From a virus, in the IMG/VR virus record IMGVR_UViG_3300027763_000037, positions 47,922 through 111,921 of that record: 64,000 nucleotides of DNA; one strand, written 5' to 3'. Each line of letters opens with the position of its first letter. Position 1 is the stretch's first letter. Of the stretch, positions 58,828 to 64,000 are shown piece after piece. Made by a program: the position numbers and the translations under genes. The notes below the pieces were generated by a model, which saw only the letters and a list, made by a program, of their open reading frames with translations, did no database searches and was not told the DNA's origin.

Positions 58828-59551
58828 TACCCTTAAACTAAAAAGATCTAACGATAGAAAGGTGGCTAATCTTGTCACAAAAAATGGAAAGCAAGCCGCA
58901 ATTGCCAACACCTTCGGATTACCTGCTGGAAAGGCTTTCTCGTGTCCTGGTGCCACTGGTGTTTGTGAAAGCGTATGCTACGCAGGAAAACTCGAAAAGA
59001 TCTTCCCTGGAGTAAGAACTAACTTACTACACAATTGGGCCCTGCTAAAAGACGCAGACTATTTAACTATGCTTAATCTCATTGCTGAGATGATTGCTGA
59101 GTTTAAGGCTGATTGTGTAAAAAAGAATGCGCCTATGCTATTCCGTATTCACTGGGACGGTGACTTCTTTAATGATACTTATACCACTGCCTGGTCCGAT
59201 GTGATCAAACTTAATCCTGATATTCAATTCTGGGTTTACACTCGTGTTAAGTCTGCTGCTCTCATCCTTAAGGATATTGAAAACCTGTCTCTTTACTTTA
59301 GCACTGATAGTGAGAATGTAAAAACTGGTGTTGATCTAAAAATTAATCAAGGTGTTCGTTTAGCATACCTTGCTAAGAATTTTGCTATTGGCCAAACAGA
59401 TATGAAAGAAATGATTGGTAAGCCTGGTGCTAAGTGTCCTGAAAATCTAAAATCAATTCCACTTATCTCAACTAATGGAAGCGCTTGCGTTTCTTGCGGA
59501 TTGTGTGTATACTCTAAAGCAGACATAGTTTTTTCTGCTACTAAGAAATGA
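58811..59551 (+). CDS. GP88-family protein
   Basis: 246 residues with a TTG start at 58811 (or 58817) that overlaps the preceding gene. SCPGATGVCESVCYAGKLEK is the Cys cluster typical of the actinophage gene product 88 family, followed by MLFRIHWDGDFFNDTYTTAW and a second Cys set CVSCGLCVY near the end. The Cys pattern looks able to bind iron-sulphur or zinc, and the middle resembles a radical-SAM-like barrel, but the biochemical role of the family is not known to me. Confidence 0.75.
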   Translation: MVLTTNTLKLKRSNDRKVANLVTKNGKQAAIANTFGLPAGKAFSCPGATGVCESVCYAGKLEKIFPGVRTNLLHNWALLKDADYLTMLNLIAEMIAEFKADCVKKNAPMLFRIHWDGDFFNDTYTTAWSDVIKLNPDIQFWVYTRVKSAALILKDIENLSLYFSTDSENVKTGVDLKINQGVRLAYLAKNFAIGQTDMKEMIGKPGAKCPENLKSIPLISTNGSACVSCGLCVYSKADIVFSATKK

Positions 59552-59556
59552 GATAA

Positions 59557-59625
59557 ATGAAAATTGCATTTGTAATGATACTGACGTACATTGTTATTAT
59601 TACTTTTTTTTCAAGTCCCCGCTGA
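59557..59625 (+). CDS. 22-residue membrane peptide
   Basis: MKIAFVMILTYIVIITFFSS then PR. One hydrophobic helix. No clear ribosome site, and the frame is very short, so this is tentative. Confidence 0.35.
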   Translation: MKIAFVMILTYIVIITFFSSPR

Positions 59626-59684
59626 AAAGTGGAGGGCCTAGCAAAATCCTAGCGCAAAACTTTTGGTTTGTCAAGCATTTACGA

Positions 59685-59700
59685 TGTGTTTAAGATCACA
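59685..59700. promoter_or_regulatory. Imperfect CRP/GlxR-like palindrome
   Basis: TGTGTTTAAGATCACA: right half perfect, one mismatch on the left. The last 14 bases recur at 61441-61454. Confidence 0.55.
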
Positions 59701-59718
59701 CCCAAAACCCCTCCCGAT

Positions 59719-59748
59719 TTGACATTTATGACATTTTTGTGCTACACT
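59719..59748 (+). promoter_or_regulatory. TTGACA-N18-TACACT promoter
   Basis: Perfect TTGACA, 18-base spacer with a second TGACAT, and TACACT. About 80 bases upstream of the TGTCAG promoter of the same gene. Confidence 0.65.
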
Positions 59749-59825
59749 TATACTATAAACAAAACAAAGTAAAACTAAATAAACAGTTCTCACATAATGA
59801 GATTATCAGATAATAATTTGATAAA

Positions 59826-59847
59826 TGTCAGTAGGAAATGTTATACT
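59826..59847 (+). promoter_or_regulatory. TGTCAG-N10-TATACT promoter
   Basis: TGTCAG at 59826-59831, ten bases, TATACT at 59842-59847. Confidence 0.8.
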
Positions 59848-59881
59848 TAGGTATTACCCAAACAGAAAAGGAAAAACAAAA

Positions 59882-60049
59882 ATGGCAGTAACAAACGCAA
59901 CTTACAAGGTAGGCGACCTATACACTTCACAGAAGTCAAAGGTAACAGGTACTATCCAAGAAATCTCACCAAGCAAGGACGGACAATCAGTTCGTATCAA
60001 GTTAGATGTCAATGGCGCAACACGCTACACAACTTGGACAGCCAAGTAA
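59882..60049 (+). CDS. 55-residue beta-barrel-like protein
   Basis: MAVTNATYKVGDLYTSQKSK, then GTIQEISPSKDGQSVRIKLD and ATRYTTWTAK. Strand-rich with GDLY and RIKLD elements like a small SH3-like barrel. The start is the ATG after AAAAGGAAAAAC; an upstream ATG lies in the promoter. Monocistronic and followed by a 3' hairpin, so probably well expressed. Function unknown. Confidence 0.7.
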   Translation: MAVTNATYKVGDLYTSQKSKVTGTIQEISPSKDGQSVRIKLDVNGATRYTTWTAK

Positions 60050-60063
60050 TCTAATTACTTATT

Positions 60064-60088
60064 CCTGAGCAAGAATTAAAAAGGCTCA
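60064..60088 (+). terminator. 3' hairpin motif (copy b)
   Basis: CCTGAGCAAG...AAGGCTCA, 5-bp stem, 15 bases after a stop codon and 7 bases before the next TGTCAG box. Confidence 0.55.
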
Positions 60089-60094
60089 CTTAAA

Positions 60095-60116
60095 TGTCAG
60101 ACCCCCACGCTATAAT
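60095..60116 (+). promoter_or_regulatory. TGTCAG-N10-TATAAT promoter
   Basis: TGTCAG at 60095-60100, ten bases, perfect TATAAT at 60111-60116. No -35 match, which singles out the TGTCAG box. Confidence 0.85.
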
Positions 60117-60152
60117 AGATAAATACCCCACAAACAGAAAAGAGATAAAAAG

Positions 60153-60575
60153 ATGGCAAGAGCAAAAGCAATAAATGTAAAAATCCCAACAGTTCGTGTA
60201 ATCGCAGGATTAGAGGAAGCACTAACTAAGTTAGAGGCAGACTACGCAACACAAGAACAAAAAGAAGCAGAGTTCCAAATTGCTTACAAGGCTTGGCAGA
60301 CAGAATTGGGAAAGTGGGCTATTGCTCATTTCTCAAAGGCTGAAAACCTCCGCACTAACTATCGTTCTTGGAACGAAACACTAAATGTTGATTTTGACAT
60401 CAAGACAAAGGAAACAGACTTTCCAACAGAACCTGAAAAGGATTTTGAGGTTATTCACTCCAGCACTTATCGTGAGTCAAAGAAAGAAATGGCTAATGCT
60501 ATTCGTATTCTAAAGATGACAGATGAGGAAACAGTAAATACCTCAACCTACAACGCAATCGCTCAGTACCTATAA
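60153..60575 (+). CDS. Helical hypothetical protein
   Basis: 140 residues, MARAKAINVKIPTVRVIAGL, then long helices (ALTKLEADYATQEQKEAEFQ; YKAWQTELGKWAIAHFSKAE). AGAAAAGAGAT ribosome site. Monocistronic between its own promoter and a structured 3' region. No family recognised. Confidence 0.75.
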   Translation: MARAKAINVKIPTVRVIAGLEEALTKLEADYATQEQKEAEFQIAYKAWQTELGKWAIAHFSKAENLRTNYRSWNETLNVDFDIKTKETDFPTEPEKDFEVIHSSTYRESKKEMANAIRILKMTDEETVNTSTYNAIAQYL

Positions 60576-60613
60576 ATAATTAGGGTAGGAGGCTCAGAGC
60601 CTCTCCTAACTCT

Positions 60614-60638
60614 CCTGAGTATGAGATTAAACTGCTCA
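60614..60638 (+). repeat. 3' hairpin motif (copy c)
   Basis: CCTGAGTATGAG...AAACTGCTCA. The C-to-T change in the left arm turns a C-G into a U-G pair, so the stem is kept. Confidence 0.6.
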
Positions 60639-60690
60639 CATAATTAAATAAGTGTAGGGGTTCCAGAATAAGGATCCTGCCTCTACATCA

Positions 60691-60715
60691 CCTAAGTAAG
60701 TGTATAAACTGCTGA
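60691..60715 (+). repeat. 3' hairpin motif (copy g, divergent)
   Basis: CCTAAGTAAGTGTATAAACTGCTGA follows the family pattern with one unpaired position in the stem. Confidence 0.45.
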
Positions 60716-60832
60716 ACCACGACCACAGAAATGCGTGGCTAAATAAATAGAGTGGAGAATTCGCCAGGCTGATTAGGGCGATCATAGAAATACTATAGAG
60801 TCAGTTCACACCAACTGTAAGAGGTGTAAATA

Positions 60833-60857
60833 CCTGAGTATGTATCAAAACTGCTCA
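60833..60857 (+). repeat. 3' hairpin motif (copy d)
   Basis: CCTGAGTATGTATCAAAACTGCTCA, eight bases before the TGTCAG box. Confidence 0.6.
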
Positions 60858-60865
60858 CCTAAATT

Positions 60866-60887
60866 TGTCAGTGGTACCCAGTACAAT
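60866..60887 (+). promoter_or_regulatory. TGTCAG-N10-TACAAT promoter
   Basis: TGTCAG at 60866-60871, ten bases, TACAAT at 60882-60887. Confidence 0.8.
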
Positions 60888-60918
60888 TGAATTAACCAAC
60901 TACAGAAAGAGGCCCCTT

Positions 60919-61347
60919 ATGGACCAGCAAGTAAGCACACCAGCACCAACAGTTAATGAAACACAAGAATTTCTTCGTGACTCTTTAGCCAAGACAACAT
61001 TGCGTGTAACACAATTAGAAGAGCACATCCAAAAAGTAACTCAGCGCTCATATCAAGATTCTGCAGATAAAAATCGTATGGTTGAATCAATGCAAGAATG
61101 GACTCTTTGTGAATTAGAAAACCAAGACATCACAGAAGAGCAAGCCGAAGCAATTGCAGAAATTATGGGCTTTGAATTAACAAAAGAATTCGAAGTTGAA
61201 GTTACTGTTATGTACTCAGTGACTGTTAATGCTCGCAATGAAGAAGAAGCACAAAATGCAATTCACGATATTGATTTTGATACTGTGCAATACAATTCAG
61301 ATTCAATTGGGTATCTATCGTCTTCAATTGATAGAATAGATATTTAG
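60919..61347 (+). CDS. Hypothetical protein with coiled coil and ferredoxin-like end
   Basis: 142 residues from the ATG behind AGAAAGAGG (MDQQVSTPAPTVNETQEF). A coiled coil (RVTQLEEHIQKVTQRS) is followed by a C-terminal FEVEVTVMYSVTVNARNEEE module like the 41-residue protein at 57.2 kb. Acidic. Monocistronic with a 3' hairpin. Function unknown. Confidence 0.75.
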   Translation: MDQQVSTPAPTVNETQEFLRDSLAKTTLRVTQLEEHIQKVTQRSYQDSADKNRMVESMQEWTLCELENQDITEEQAEAIAEIMGFELTKEFEVEVTVMYSVTVNARNEEEAQNAIHDIDFDTVQYNSDSIGYLSSSIDRIDI

Positions 61348-61365
61348 TAGGGGGCTACTAATAAA

Positions 61366-61389
61366 CCTGAGCACGTTTAAAAACTGCTC
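61366..61389 (+). terminator. 3' hairpin motif (copy e)
   Basis: CCTGAGCACG...AAACTGCTC, 19 bases after a stop codon, followed by CTCTTTTCCC. Confidence 0.6.
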
Positions 61390-61411
61390 CTCTTTTCCCT
61401 CAAAATTTTCC

Positions 61412-61421
61412 TAGCGTGTCG
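61412..61421 (+). repeat. TAGCGTGTCG element
   Basis: Third forward copy, again within TTTTCCTAGCGTGTCG and touching a palindrome. Confidence 0.6.
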
Positions 61422-61422
61422 G

Positions 61423-61438
61423 TGTGATATTTATCACA
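61423..61438. promoter_or_regulatory. CRP/GlxR-like palindrome
   Basis: TGTGATATTTATCACA, perfect half-sites; a half-site AAGATCACA follows at 61446. Confidence 0.85.
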
Positions 61439-61495
61439 TATGTTTAAGATCACATTTAAGAAATGTCCGAATTGCCCTATGTCTGGCTATACGAT

Positions 61496-61525
61496 TTGAC
61501 TTATGTCAGCCCATACTGCTATACT
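61496..61525 (+). promoter_or_regulatory. Combined TTGACT and TGTCAG promoter
   Basis: TTGACT (61496-61501), 18 bases, TATACT (61520-61525). TGTCAG at 61504-61509 lies ten bases before the same TATACT. Both promoter types share one -10. Confidence 0.85.
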
Positions 61526-61554
61526 TGAAATTCAACAACAGAAAGAAGGAAATC

Positions 61555-62577
61555 GTGGCTCACGATATTGAAACTCAAAACGGCAAGGCATCATTCGCAT
61601 CATTCCGTGAACCTGCTTGGCACGGATTAGGTACAGTCTTTACAGAAGAAAAGACAACCGCAGAAATGTTGGAAACAGCAAATTTAAATGGTTGGAATGT
61701 TCGTCTTGAAGATATGGAAACACCTACACACTTAACAAGCGACAAGGCATACCAATATGTTTTGCGTACTAACCCTACAGATAACTCTCAGACCGACATT
61801 CTTGGAATTGTTGGCGAACGCTATCACCCACTACAGAATGAAGATTTATTCTCATTCGGTGACAATATTCTTGACGGCGGGGGTCGTTGGGAAACGGCTG
61901 GCTCAATCAAGGGTGGTCGTGTTGTATTCGGTGCTTTAGCATTAGAGCGTGAAACAATTCTTGACCCTAACGGCGTGAGCGATAAGGTAAAAACTTATTT
62001 GCTCATCAACACATCACACGATGGTTCTATTGCCATTCAAGCAAGCATCACACCTGTTCGTGTTGTATGCGCTAACACTCTTAACCTTGCGCTTGGTGGC
62101 GTAGGTCGTAAGAAGAATAAGGGCATCAAGCAATCTTTCAAGATTCGCCACACACAAACCGCTAACGGCAAGGTACAAATTGCTCGTGAAACTCTTGGTC
62201 TTGCTAATGCTTATATGGACGAATTTGATATTATGGCTAAGGCTATGATTGAAAAAGAAGTTTCTGCTAAGCAATTCAATGACATCATTCTTGCTGCTTA
62301 TGCTAAGCCAGAAAAAGATTCTAAGGGTTCAATGAAAAAGTGGGAAAATAAAGTTGATGTCATCAACGATATTTACACTGGTGAATTTAACGGAATGATT
62401 GCTGGTAATGCGTGGGGTGCTTTCAATGCGCTAACTGAACGCCTTGACTGGTATCGTTCTGCTCGTGGTGGTTCTAACGAATCCATTCTCGCATCAGCAT
62501 CAGGATTTGACCCTGCTATTAACGCAGAAAAAAATCGTTTGCTAAAAGTTGTACAAAATGTTATGTCCTTAGCATAA
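61555..62577 (+). CDS. DUF932 family protein
   Basis: 340 residues from a GTG start (MAHDIETQNG) with AGAAAGAAGGA upstream. FREPAWHGLGTVFTEEKTTA and LGIVGERYHPLQNEDLFSFG are hallmark blocks of the DUF932 / phage-plasmid-related family, and VVCANTLNLALGG and KIRHTQTANGKVQIARETLG follow in usual order. Such proteins are common in actinophages and plasmids, probably in DNA metabolism, though their role is unproven. It is monocistronic behind the strongest-looking promoter of the right arm. Confidence 0.85.
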   Translation: MAHDIETQNGKASFASFREPAWHGLGTVFTEEKTTAEMLETANLNGWNVRLEDMETPTHLTSDKAYQYVLRTNPTDNSQTDILGIVGERYHPLQNEDLFSFGDNILDGGGRWETAGSIKGGRVVFGALALERETILDPNGVSDKVKTYLLINTSHDGSIAIQASITPVRVVCANTLNLALGGVGRKKNKGIKQSFKIRHTQTANGKVQIARETLGLANAYMDEFDIMAKAMIEKEVSAKQFNDIILAAYAKPEKDSKGSMKKWENKVDVINDIYTGEFNGMIAGNAWGAFNALTERLDWYRSARGGSNESILASASGFDPAINAEKNRLLKVVQNVMSLA

Positions 62578-62588
62578 CAAAAAAATAT

Positions 62589-62614
62589 CCTGAGCAAGAT
62601 ATAAAACTGCTCTC
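62589..62614 (+). terminator. 3' hairpin motif (copy f)
   Basis: CCTGAGCAAG...AAACTGCTC, 12 bases after the DUF932 stop and 8 bases before the tRNA. The stem could mark the processing boundary of the tRNA. Confidence 0.6.
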
Positions 62615-62621
62615 CATAACT

Positions 62622-62695
62622 GGAGTGTTAGCATAGTTGGTTAATGCGCTACCCTGTCACGGTAGAGATCACGGGTTCAAGTCCCGTACACTTCG
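62622..62695 (+). tRNA. tRNA-Asp (GTC)
   Basis: 74 bases. Acceptor GGAGTGT pairs with ACACTTC (one G-T); D arm GCAT...TGC; anticodon stem CTACC/GGTAG with loop CTGTCAC gives anticodon GTC; T arm ACGGG-TTCAAGT-CCCGT. Discriminator G followed by encoded CA. It appears to be co-transcribed with the DUF932 gene. No other tRNA is seen in the window. Confidence 0.93.
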
Positions 62696-62726
62696 CAAAA
62701 TTTTCTAGTAAAAATATTTCTAGCGG

Positions 62727-62742
62727 TGTGACATTTATCACA
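62727..62742. promoter_or_regulatory. CRP/GlxR-like palindrome
   Basis: TGTGACATTTATCACA, perfect half-sites, preceded by TTTCTAGCGG and 79 bases upstream of the next TGTCAG box. Confidence 0.8.
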
Positions 62743-62820
62743 TTCTTTATTAAGATGATCAATAATATTTCCCTGATTTAGGATTAAGATGGACTTAATA
62801 TTTCCCCCAAACCTTGCATT

Positions 62821-62842
62821 TGTCAGACCCCTGCGCTATAAT
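62821..62842 (+). promoter_or_regulatory. TGTCAG-N10-TATAAT leaderless promoter
   Basis: TGTCAG at 62821-62826, ten bases, perfect TATAAT at 62837-62842, then six bases and ATG. Predicted RNA starts on the ATG. Confidence 0.85.
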
Positions 62843-62848
62843 TAATAT

Positions 62849-63067
62849 ATGACCAAACAAGTGGCAATATATGAAATGAACTACTCCTGCTCTCCTGGTG
62901 GCGTTGACTGCTGGGAAGCAACTATTCAAGGTTATGGGGAGAGCACTACCGCCTCTGACTTTAAGACTGCTGGACAGGCTCTTAATTGGGTACTTGACAG
63001 ACACCCTGACGAAATGTTAGAATTAGTAGTAACCTCACTTCCAGCATACGAAAAGGAATATGTATGA
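62849..63067 (+). CDS. Hypothetical small protein, leaderless
   Basis: 72 residues, MTKQVAIYEMNYSCSPGGVD, then CWEATIQGYGESTTASDFKT. No ribosome site; ATG six bases after TATAAT. ATGA overlap with the next gene. First gene of the last operon. Confidence 0.75.
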   Translation: MTKQVAIYEMNYSCSPGGVDCWEATIQGYGESTTASDFKTAGQALNWVLDRHPDEMLELVVTSLPAYEKEYV

Positions 63068-63300
63068 CAACAGAAACCATAGAAGACCCAACAATGTATG
63101 CAGATTACTACTCTTGCGACCTTGCTATCTCTATTACAAATATCAAGGCTAAAAATGCACATCACGCAGAAGCAGTTATGCAAACCTTCATAGATGAGAT
63201 TGGCAAGATAATGACTGATGAACTTAGTTGGGATGACGCCCAATGGGATATACAAGAAAATGTGTTCCTACCTGAGTTAGGTGAGTGGCATACAAAGTGA
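63064..63300 (+). CDS. Hypothetical small acidic protein
   Basis: 78 residues, MTTETIEDPTMYADYYSCDL, then ISITNIKAKNAHHAEAVMQT, the strand-helix module also seen at 57.2 and 61.2 kb. Overlaps the next start (GTGA). Confidence 0.7.
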   Translation: MTTETIEDPTMYADYYSCDLAISITNIKAKNAHHAEAVMQTFIDEIGKIMTDELSWDDAQWDIQENVFLPELGEWHTK

Positions 63301-63449
63301 ATACCATTGACGACCTAATCAATGAAATCTATGAAAGCAATTACTCTCACTTAGAGTTTGAGGAAAATATGGGTGGAGACGCTTGTGACTGCCATATCCA
63401 CACTACACTAAATACTATTGCACATTACGCAGGGATAGAGGTAGGCTAA
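63297..63449 (+). CDS. Hypothetical small protein, GTG start
   Basis: 50 residues, MNTIDDLINEIYESNYSHLE, then GDACDCHIHTTLNTIAHYAG. The GTG overlaps the previous stop as GTGA. CDCHIH suggests a metal site. TAATG coupling downstream. Confidence 0.6.
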   Translation: MNTIDDLINEIYESNYSHLEFEENMGGDACDCHIHTTLNTIAHYAGIEVG

Positions 63450-63601
63450 TGTTAGGCTATACAGAAACAGATATTGCGGTAATGACAGATGCTATAGAAG
63501 ATGCTATCAAATCAGGTAGACTATCTGATGAGATCACTGATGGTTTAGAGAAGGCTCAATCATTTCTTGATGGTCTATGGGCAGAAGGGTACTTTGACTA
63601 A
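63449..63601 (+). CDS. Hypothetical small acidic helical protein
   Basis: 50 residues, MLGYTETDIAVMTDAIEDAI, then KSGRLSDEITDGLEKAQSFL. TAATG coupling on both sides. Confidence 0.65.
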   Translation: MLGYTETDIAVMTDAIEDAIKSGRLSDEITDGLEKAQSFLDGLWAEGYFD

Positions 63602-63807
63602 TGAAAGTTAAGATTGCTATTGAACAGATTATAGATATCGATGACGCTATGTCTAATGATATAGGGTTTGAACTCTACGGTCCACCTGATATGAGCACTG
63701 ATGATAAGGTTGATTATCTTATCAATAGATTTTGTGAGGACATAGATACCCTTGTAAAATATGATGAAGTCAGAGATCAAATCCAAGTAGAATACATAGA
63801 GGATTAA
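63601..63807 (+). CDS. Hypothetical small acidic protein
   Basis: 68 residues, MKVKIAIEQIIDIDDAMSND, then STDDKVDYLINRFCEDIDTL. Coupled by TAATG upstream. Function unknown. Confidence 0.7.
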   Translation: MKVKIAIEQIIDIDDAMSNDIGFELYGPPDMSTDDKVDYLINRFCEDIDTLVKYDEVRDQIQVEYIED

Positions 63808-63808
63808 T

Positions 63809-64000
63809 ATGTGGAGTAAGTATACATTTGTTTGTGATCCTGATGAGTGTGATGCCCTGGTTGAGTTTACTGTCAGAGATGACTTTGGCTTTCCCCTGGG
63901 GGTAGTGCAGATGAAGTGCCCTTGTGGTAGGTTCTTAAACTATATTAGTTATGAAGAAGCCTACGCTCCGATCATTACAGATGTGAGCAAGGTCACACCC
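63809..64000 (+). CDS. Partial small Cys protein
   Basis: 64 codons to the window edge, MWSKYTFVCDPDECDALVEF, with MKCPCGRFLNYISYE later. Two Cys pairs (C-x4-C and C-x-C) suggest zinc binding; CPCG is shared with the protein at 54.6 kb. The C-terminus lies outside the window. Confidence 0.65.
   Translation, partial: MWSKYTFVCDPDECDALVEFTVRDDFGFPLGVVQMKCPCGRFLNYISYEEAYAPIITDVSKVTP

Larger units (their letters stand above)
59626..59881. other. Intergenic control region 4
   Basis: 256 bases: CCTAGCAAAATCCTAGCGC repeats, a one-mismatch palindrome, a TTGACA promoter, an ATTATCAGATAATAATTTGAT stretch and a TGTCAG promoter. A fragment CAGTTCTCACATAATGAG resembles part of the 3' hairpin family. No gene seen. 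Confidence 0.65.
60576..60918 (+). ncRNA. Structured noncoding region with repeated hairpins
   Basis: About 340 bases without a gene but dense in RNA-like structure: AGGAGGCT/AGCCTCTCCT (60584-60608), GTAGGGG.../...CCTCTAC (60654-60687), CCACG/CGTGG (60717-60742), TCGCC/GGCGA (60764-60782), CAGTT/AACTG and ACACC/GGTGT (60803-60828). Three copies of the CCTGAG...AAACTGCT motif lie between these stems. It ends with a TGTCAG promoter. It may be a processed 3' transcript or a small RNA locus; this is an inference from base pairing alone. Confidence 0.45.

Noticed and set aside
61757-62597. Frames overlapping the DUF932 gene on both strands
   Set aside because: The DUF932 frame is supported by family motifs and start signals; the others are shadows.

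Overview
The window reads as a large piece of a tailed double-stranded DNA phage (siphovirus layout) of an actinobacterial host. The base composition is AT-rich, so a low-GC aquatic actinobacterium is my best inference. The actinophage leaning rests on a GP88-like protein, a DUF932 protein, frequent leaderless starts, GlxR/CRP-like palindromes and strong translational coupling (TAATG and ATGA overlaps). No integrase, terminase large subunit or DNA polymerase lies in the window, and both edges cut through genes.

Layout. From 51.6 kb down to position 1 nearly everything is on the minus strand and is the morphogenesis block. In transcription order it holds: a small membrane protein (51.3-51.6 kb); a first set of tail-fibre and adaptor genes ending in a large adhesin (51.0-46.0 kb); two small genes and a lone plus-strand exported transglycosylase (45.9-44.9 kb); a second fibre set with a GDP-mannose 3,5-epimerase and a fucosyltransferase-like enzyme embedded in it (44.8-35.3 kb); two paralogous 2OG-Fe(II) oxygenase-like genes, a mini zinc protein, a class II ribonucleotide reductase and a third oxygenase (35.2-31.1 kb); a LamG-like structural protein, portal, protease/scaffold and major capsid (31.1-22.8 kb); connector, completion and major tail genes (22.7-19.1 kb); two related tail assembly chaperones (19.0-17.9 kb); a 3,327-residue tape measure (17.9-7.9 kb); and Dit-, Tal- and baseplate-like genes (7.9-0 kb).

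The rightmost 12 kb (51.6-64 kb, mostly plus strand) is an early/accessory region. It has more than thirty small coupled genes, many with Cys pairs or acidic composition, plus a DHH-like protein, a HIT-like protein, GP88, DUF932 and one tRNA-Asp.

The most striking signal is regulatory. Intergenic gaps of the right arm are built from the same modules: a 3' hairpin family (CCTGAGCA...TGCTCA), a GCGTGTCG element, a perfect TGTGA-N6-TCACA palindrome, sometimes a TTATCCACA DnaA-type box, and a promoter with TGTCAG exactly 10 nt upstream of a TATAAT-like hexamer (ten cases). The spacing resembles T4 middle promoters rather than a normal -35/-10 pair and suggests an activator-dependent or sigma-appropriating early regulon. 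The late block instead uses extended -10 promoters (TGGTATAAT), several placed exactly six bases before an ATG, so those messages are predicted leaderless.

Other notable points: two adhesins with a repeated F-S-F-T-P-F-G-V octad, one carrying a degenerate Hint (intein-like) domain and the other PASTA and thrombospondin-like modules; a kinase-like motif set inside the tape measure; and a gene duplication that seems to replace the usual tail-chaperone frameshift.
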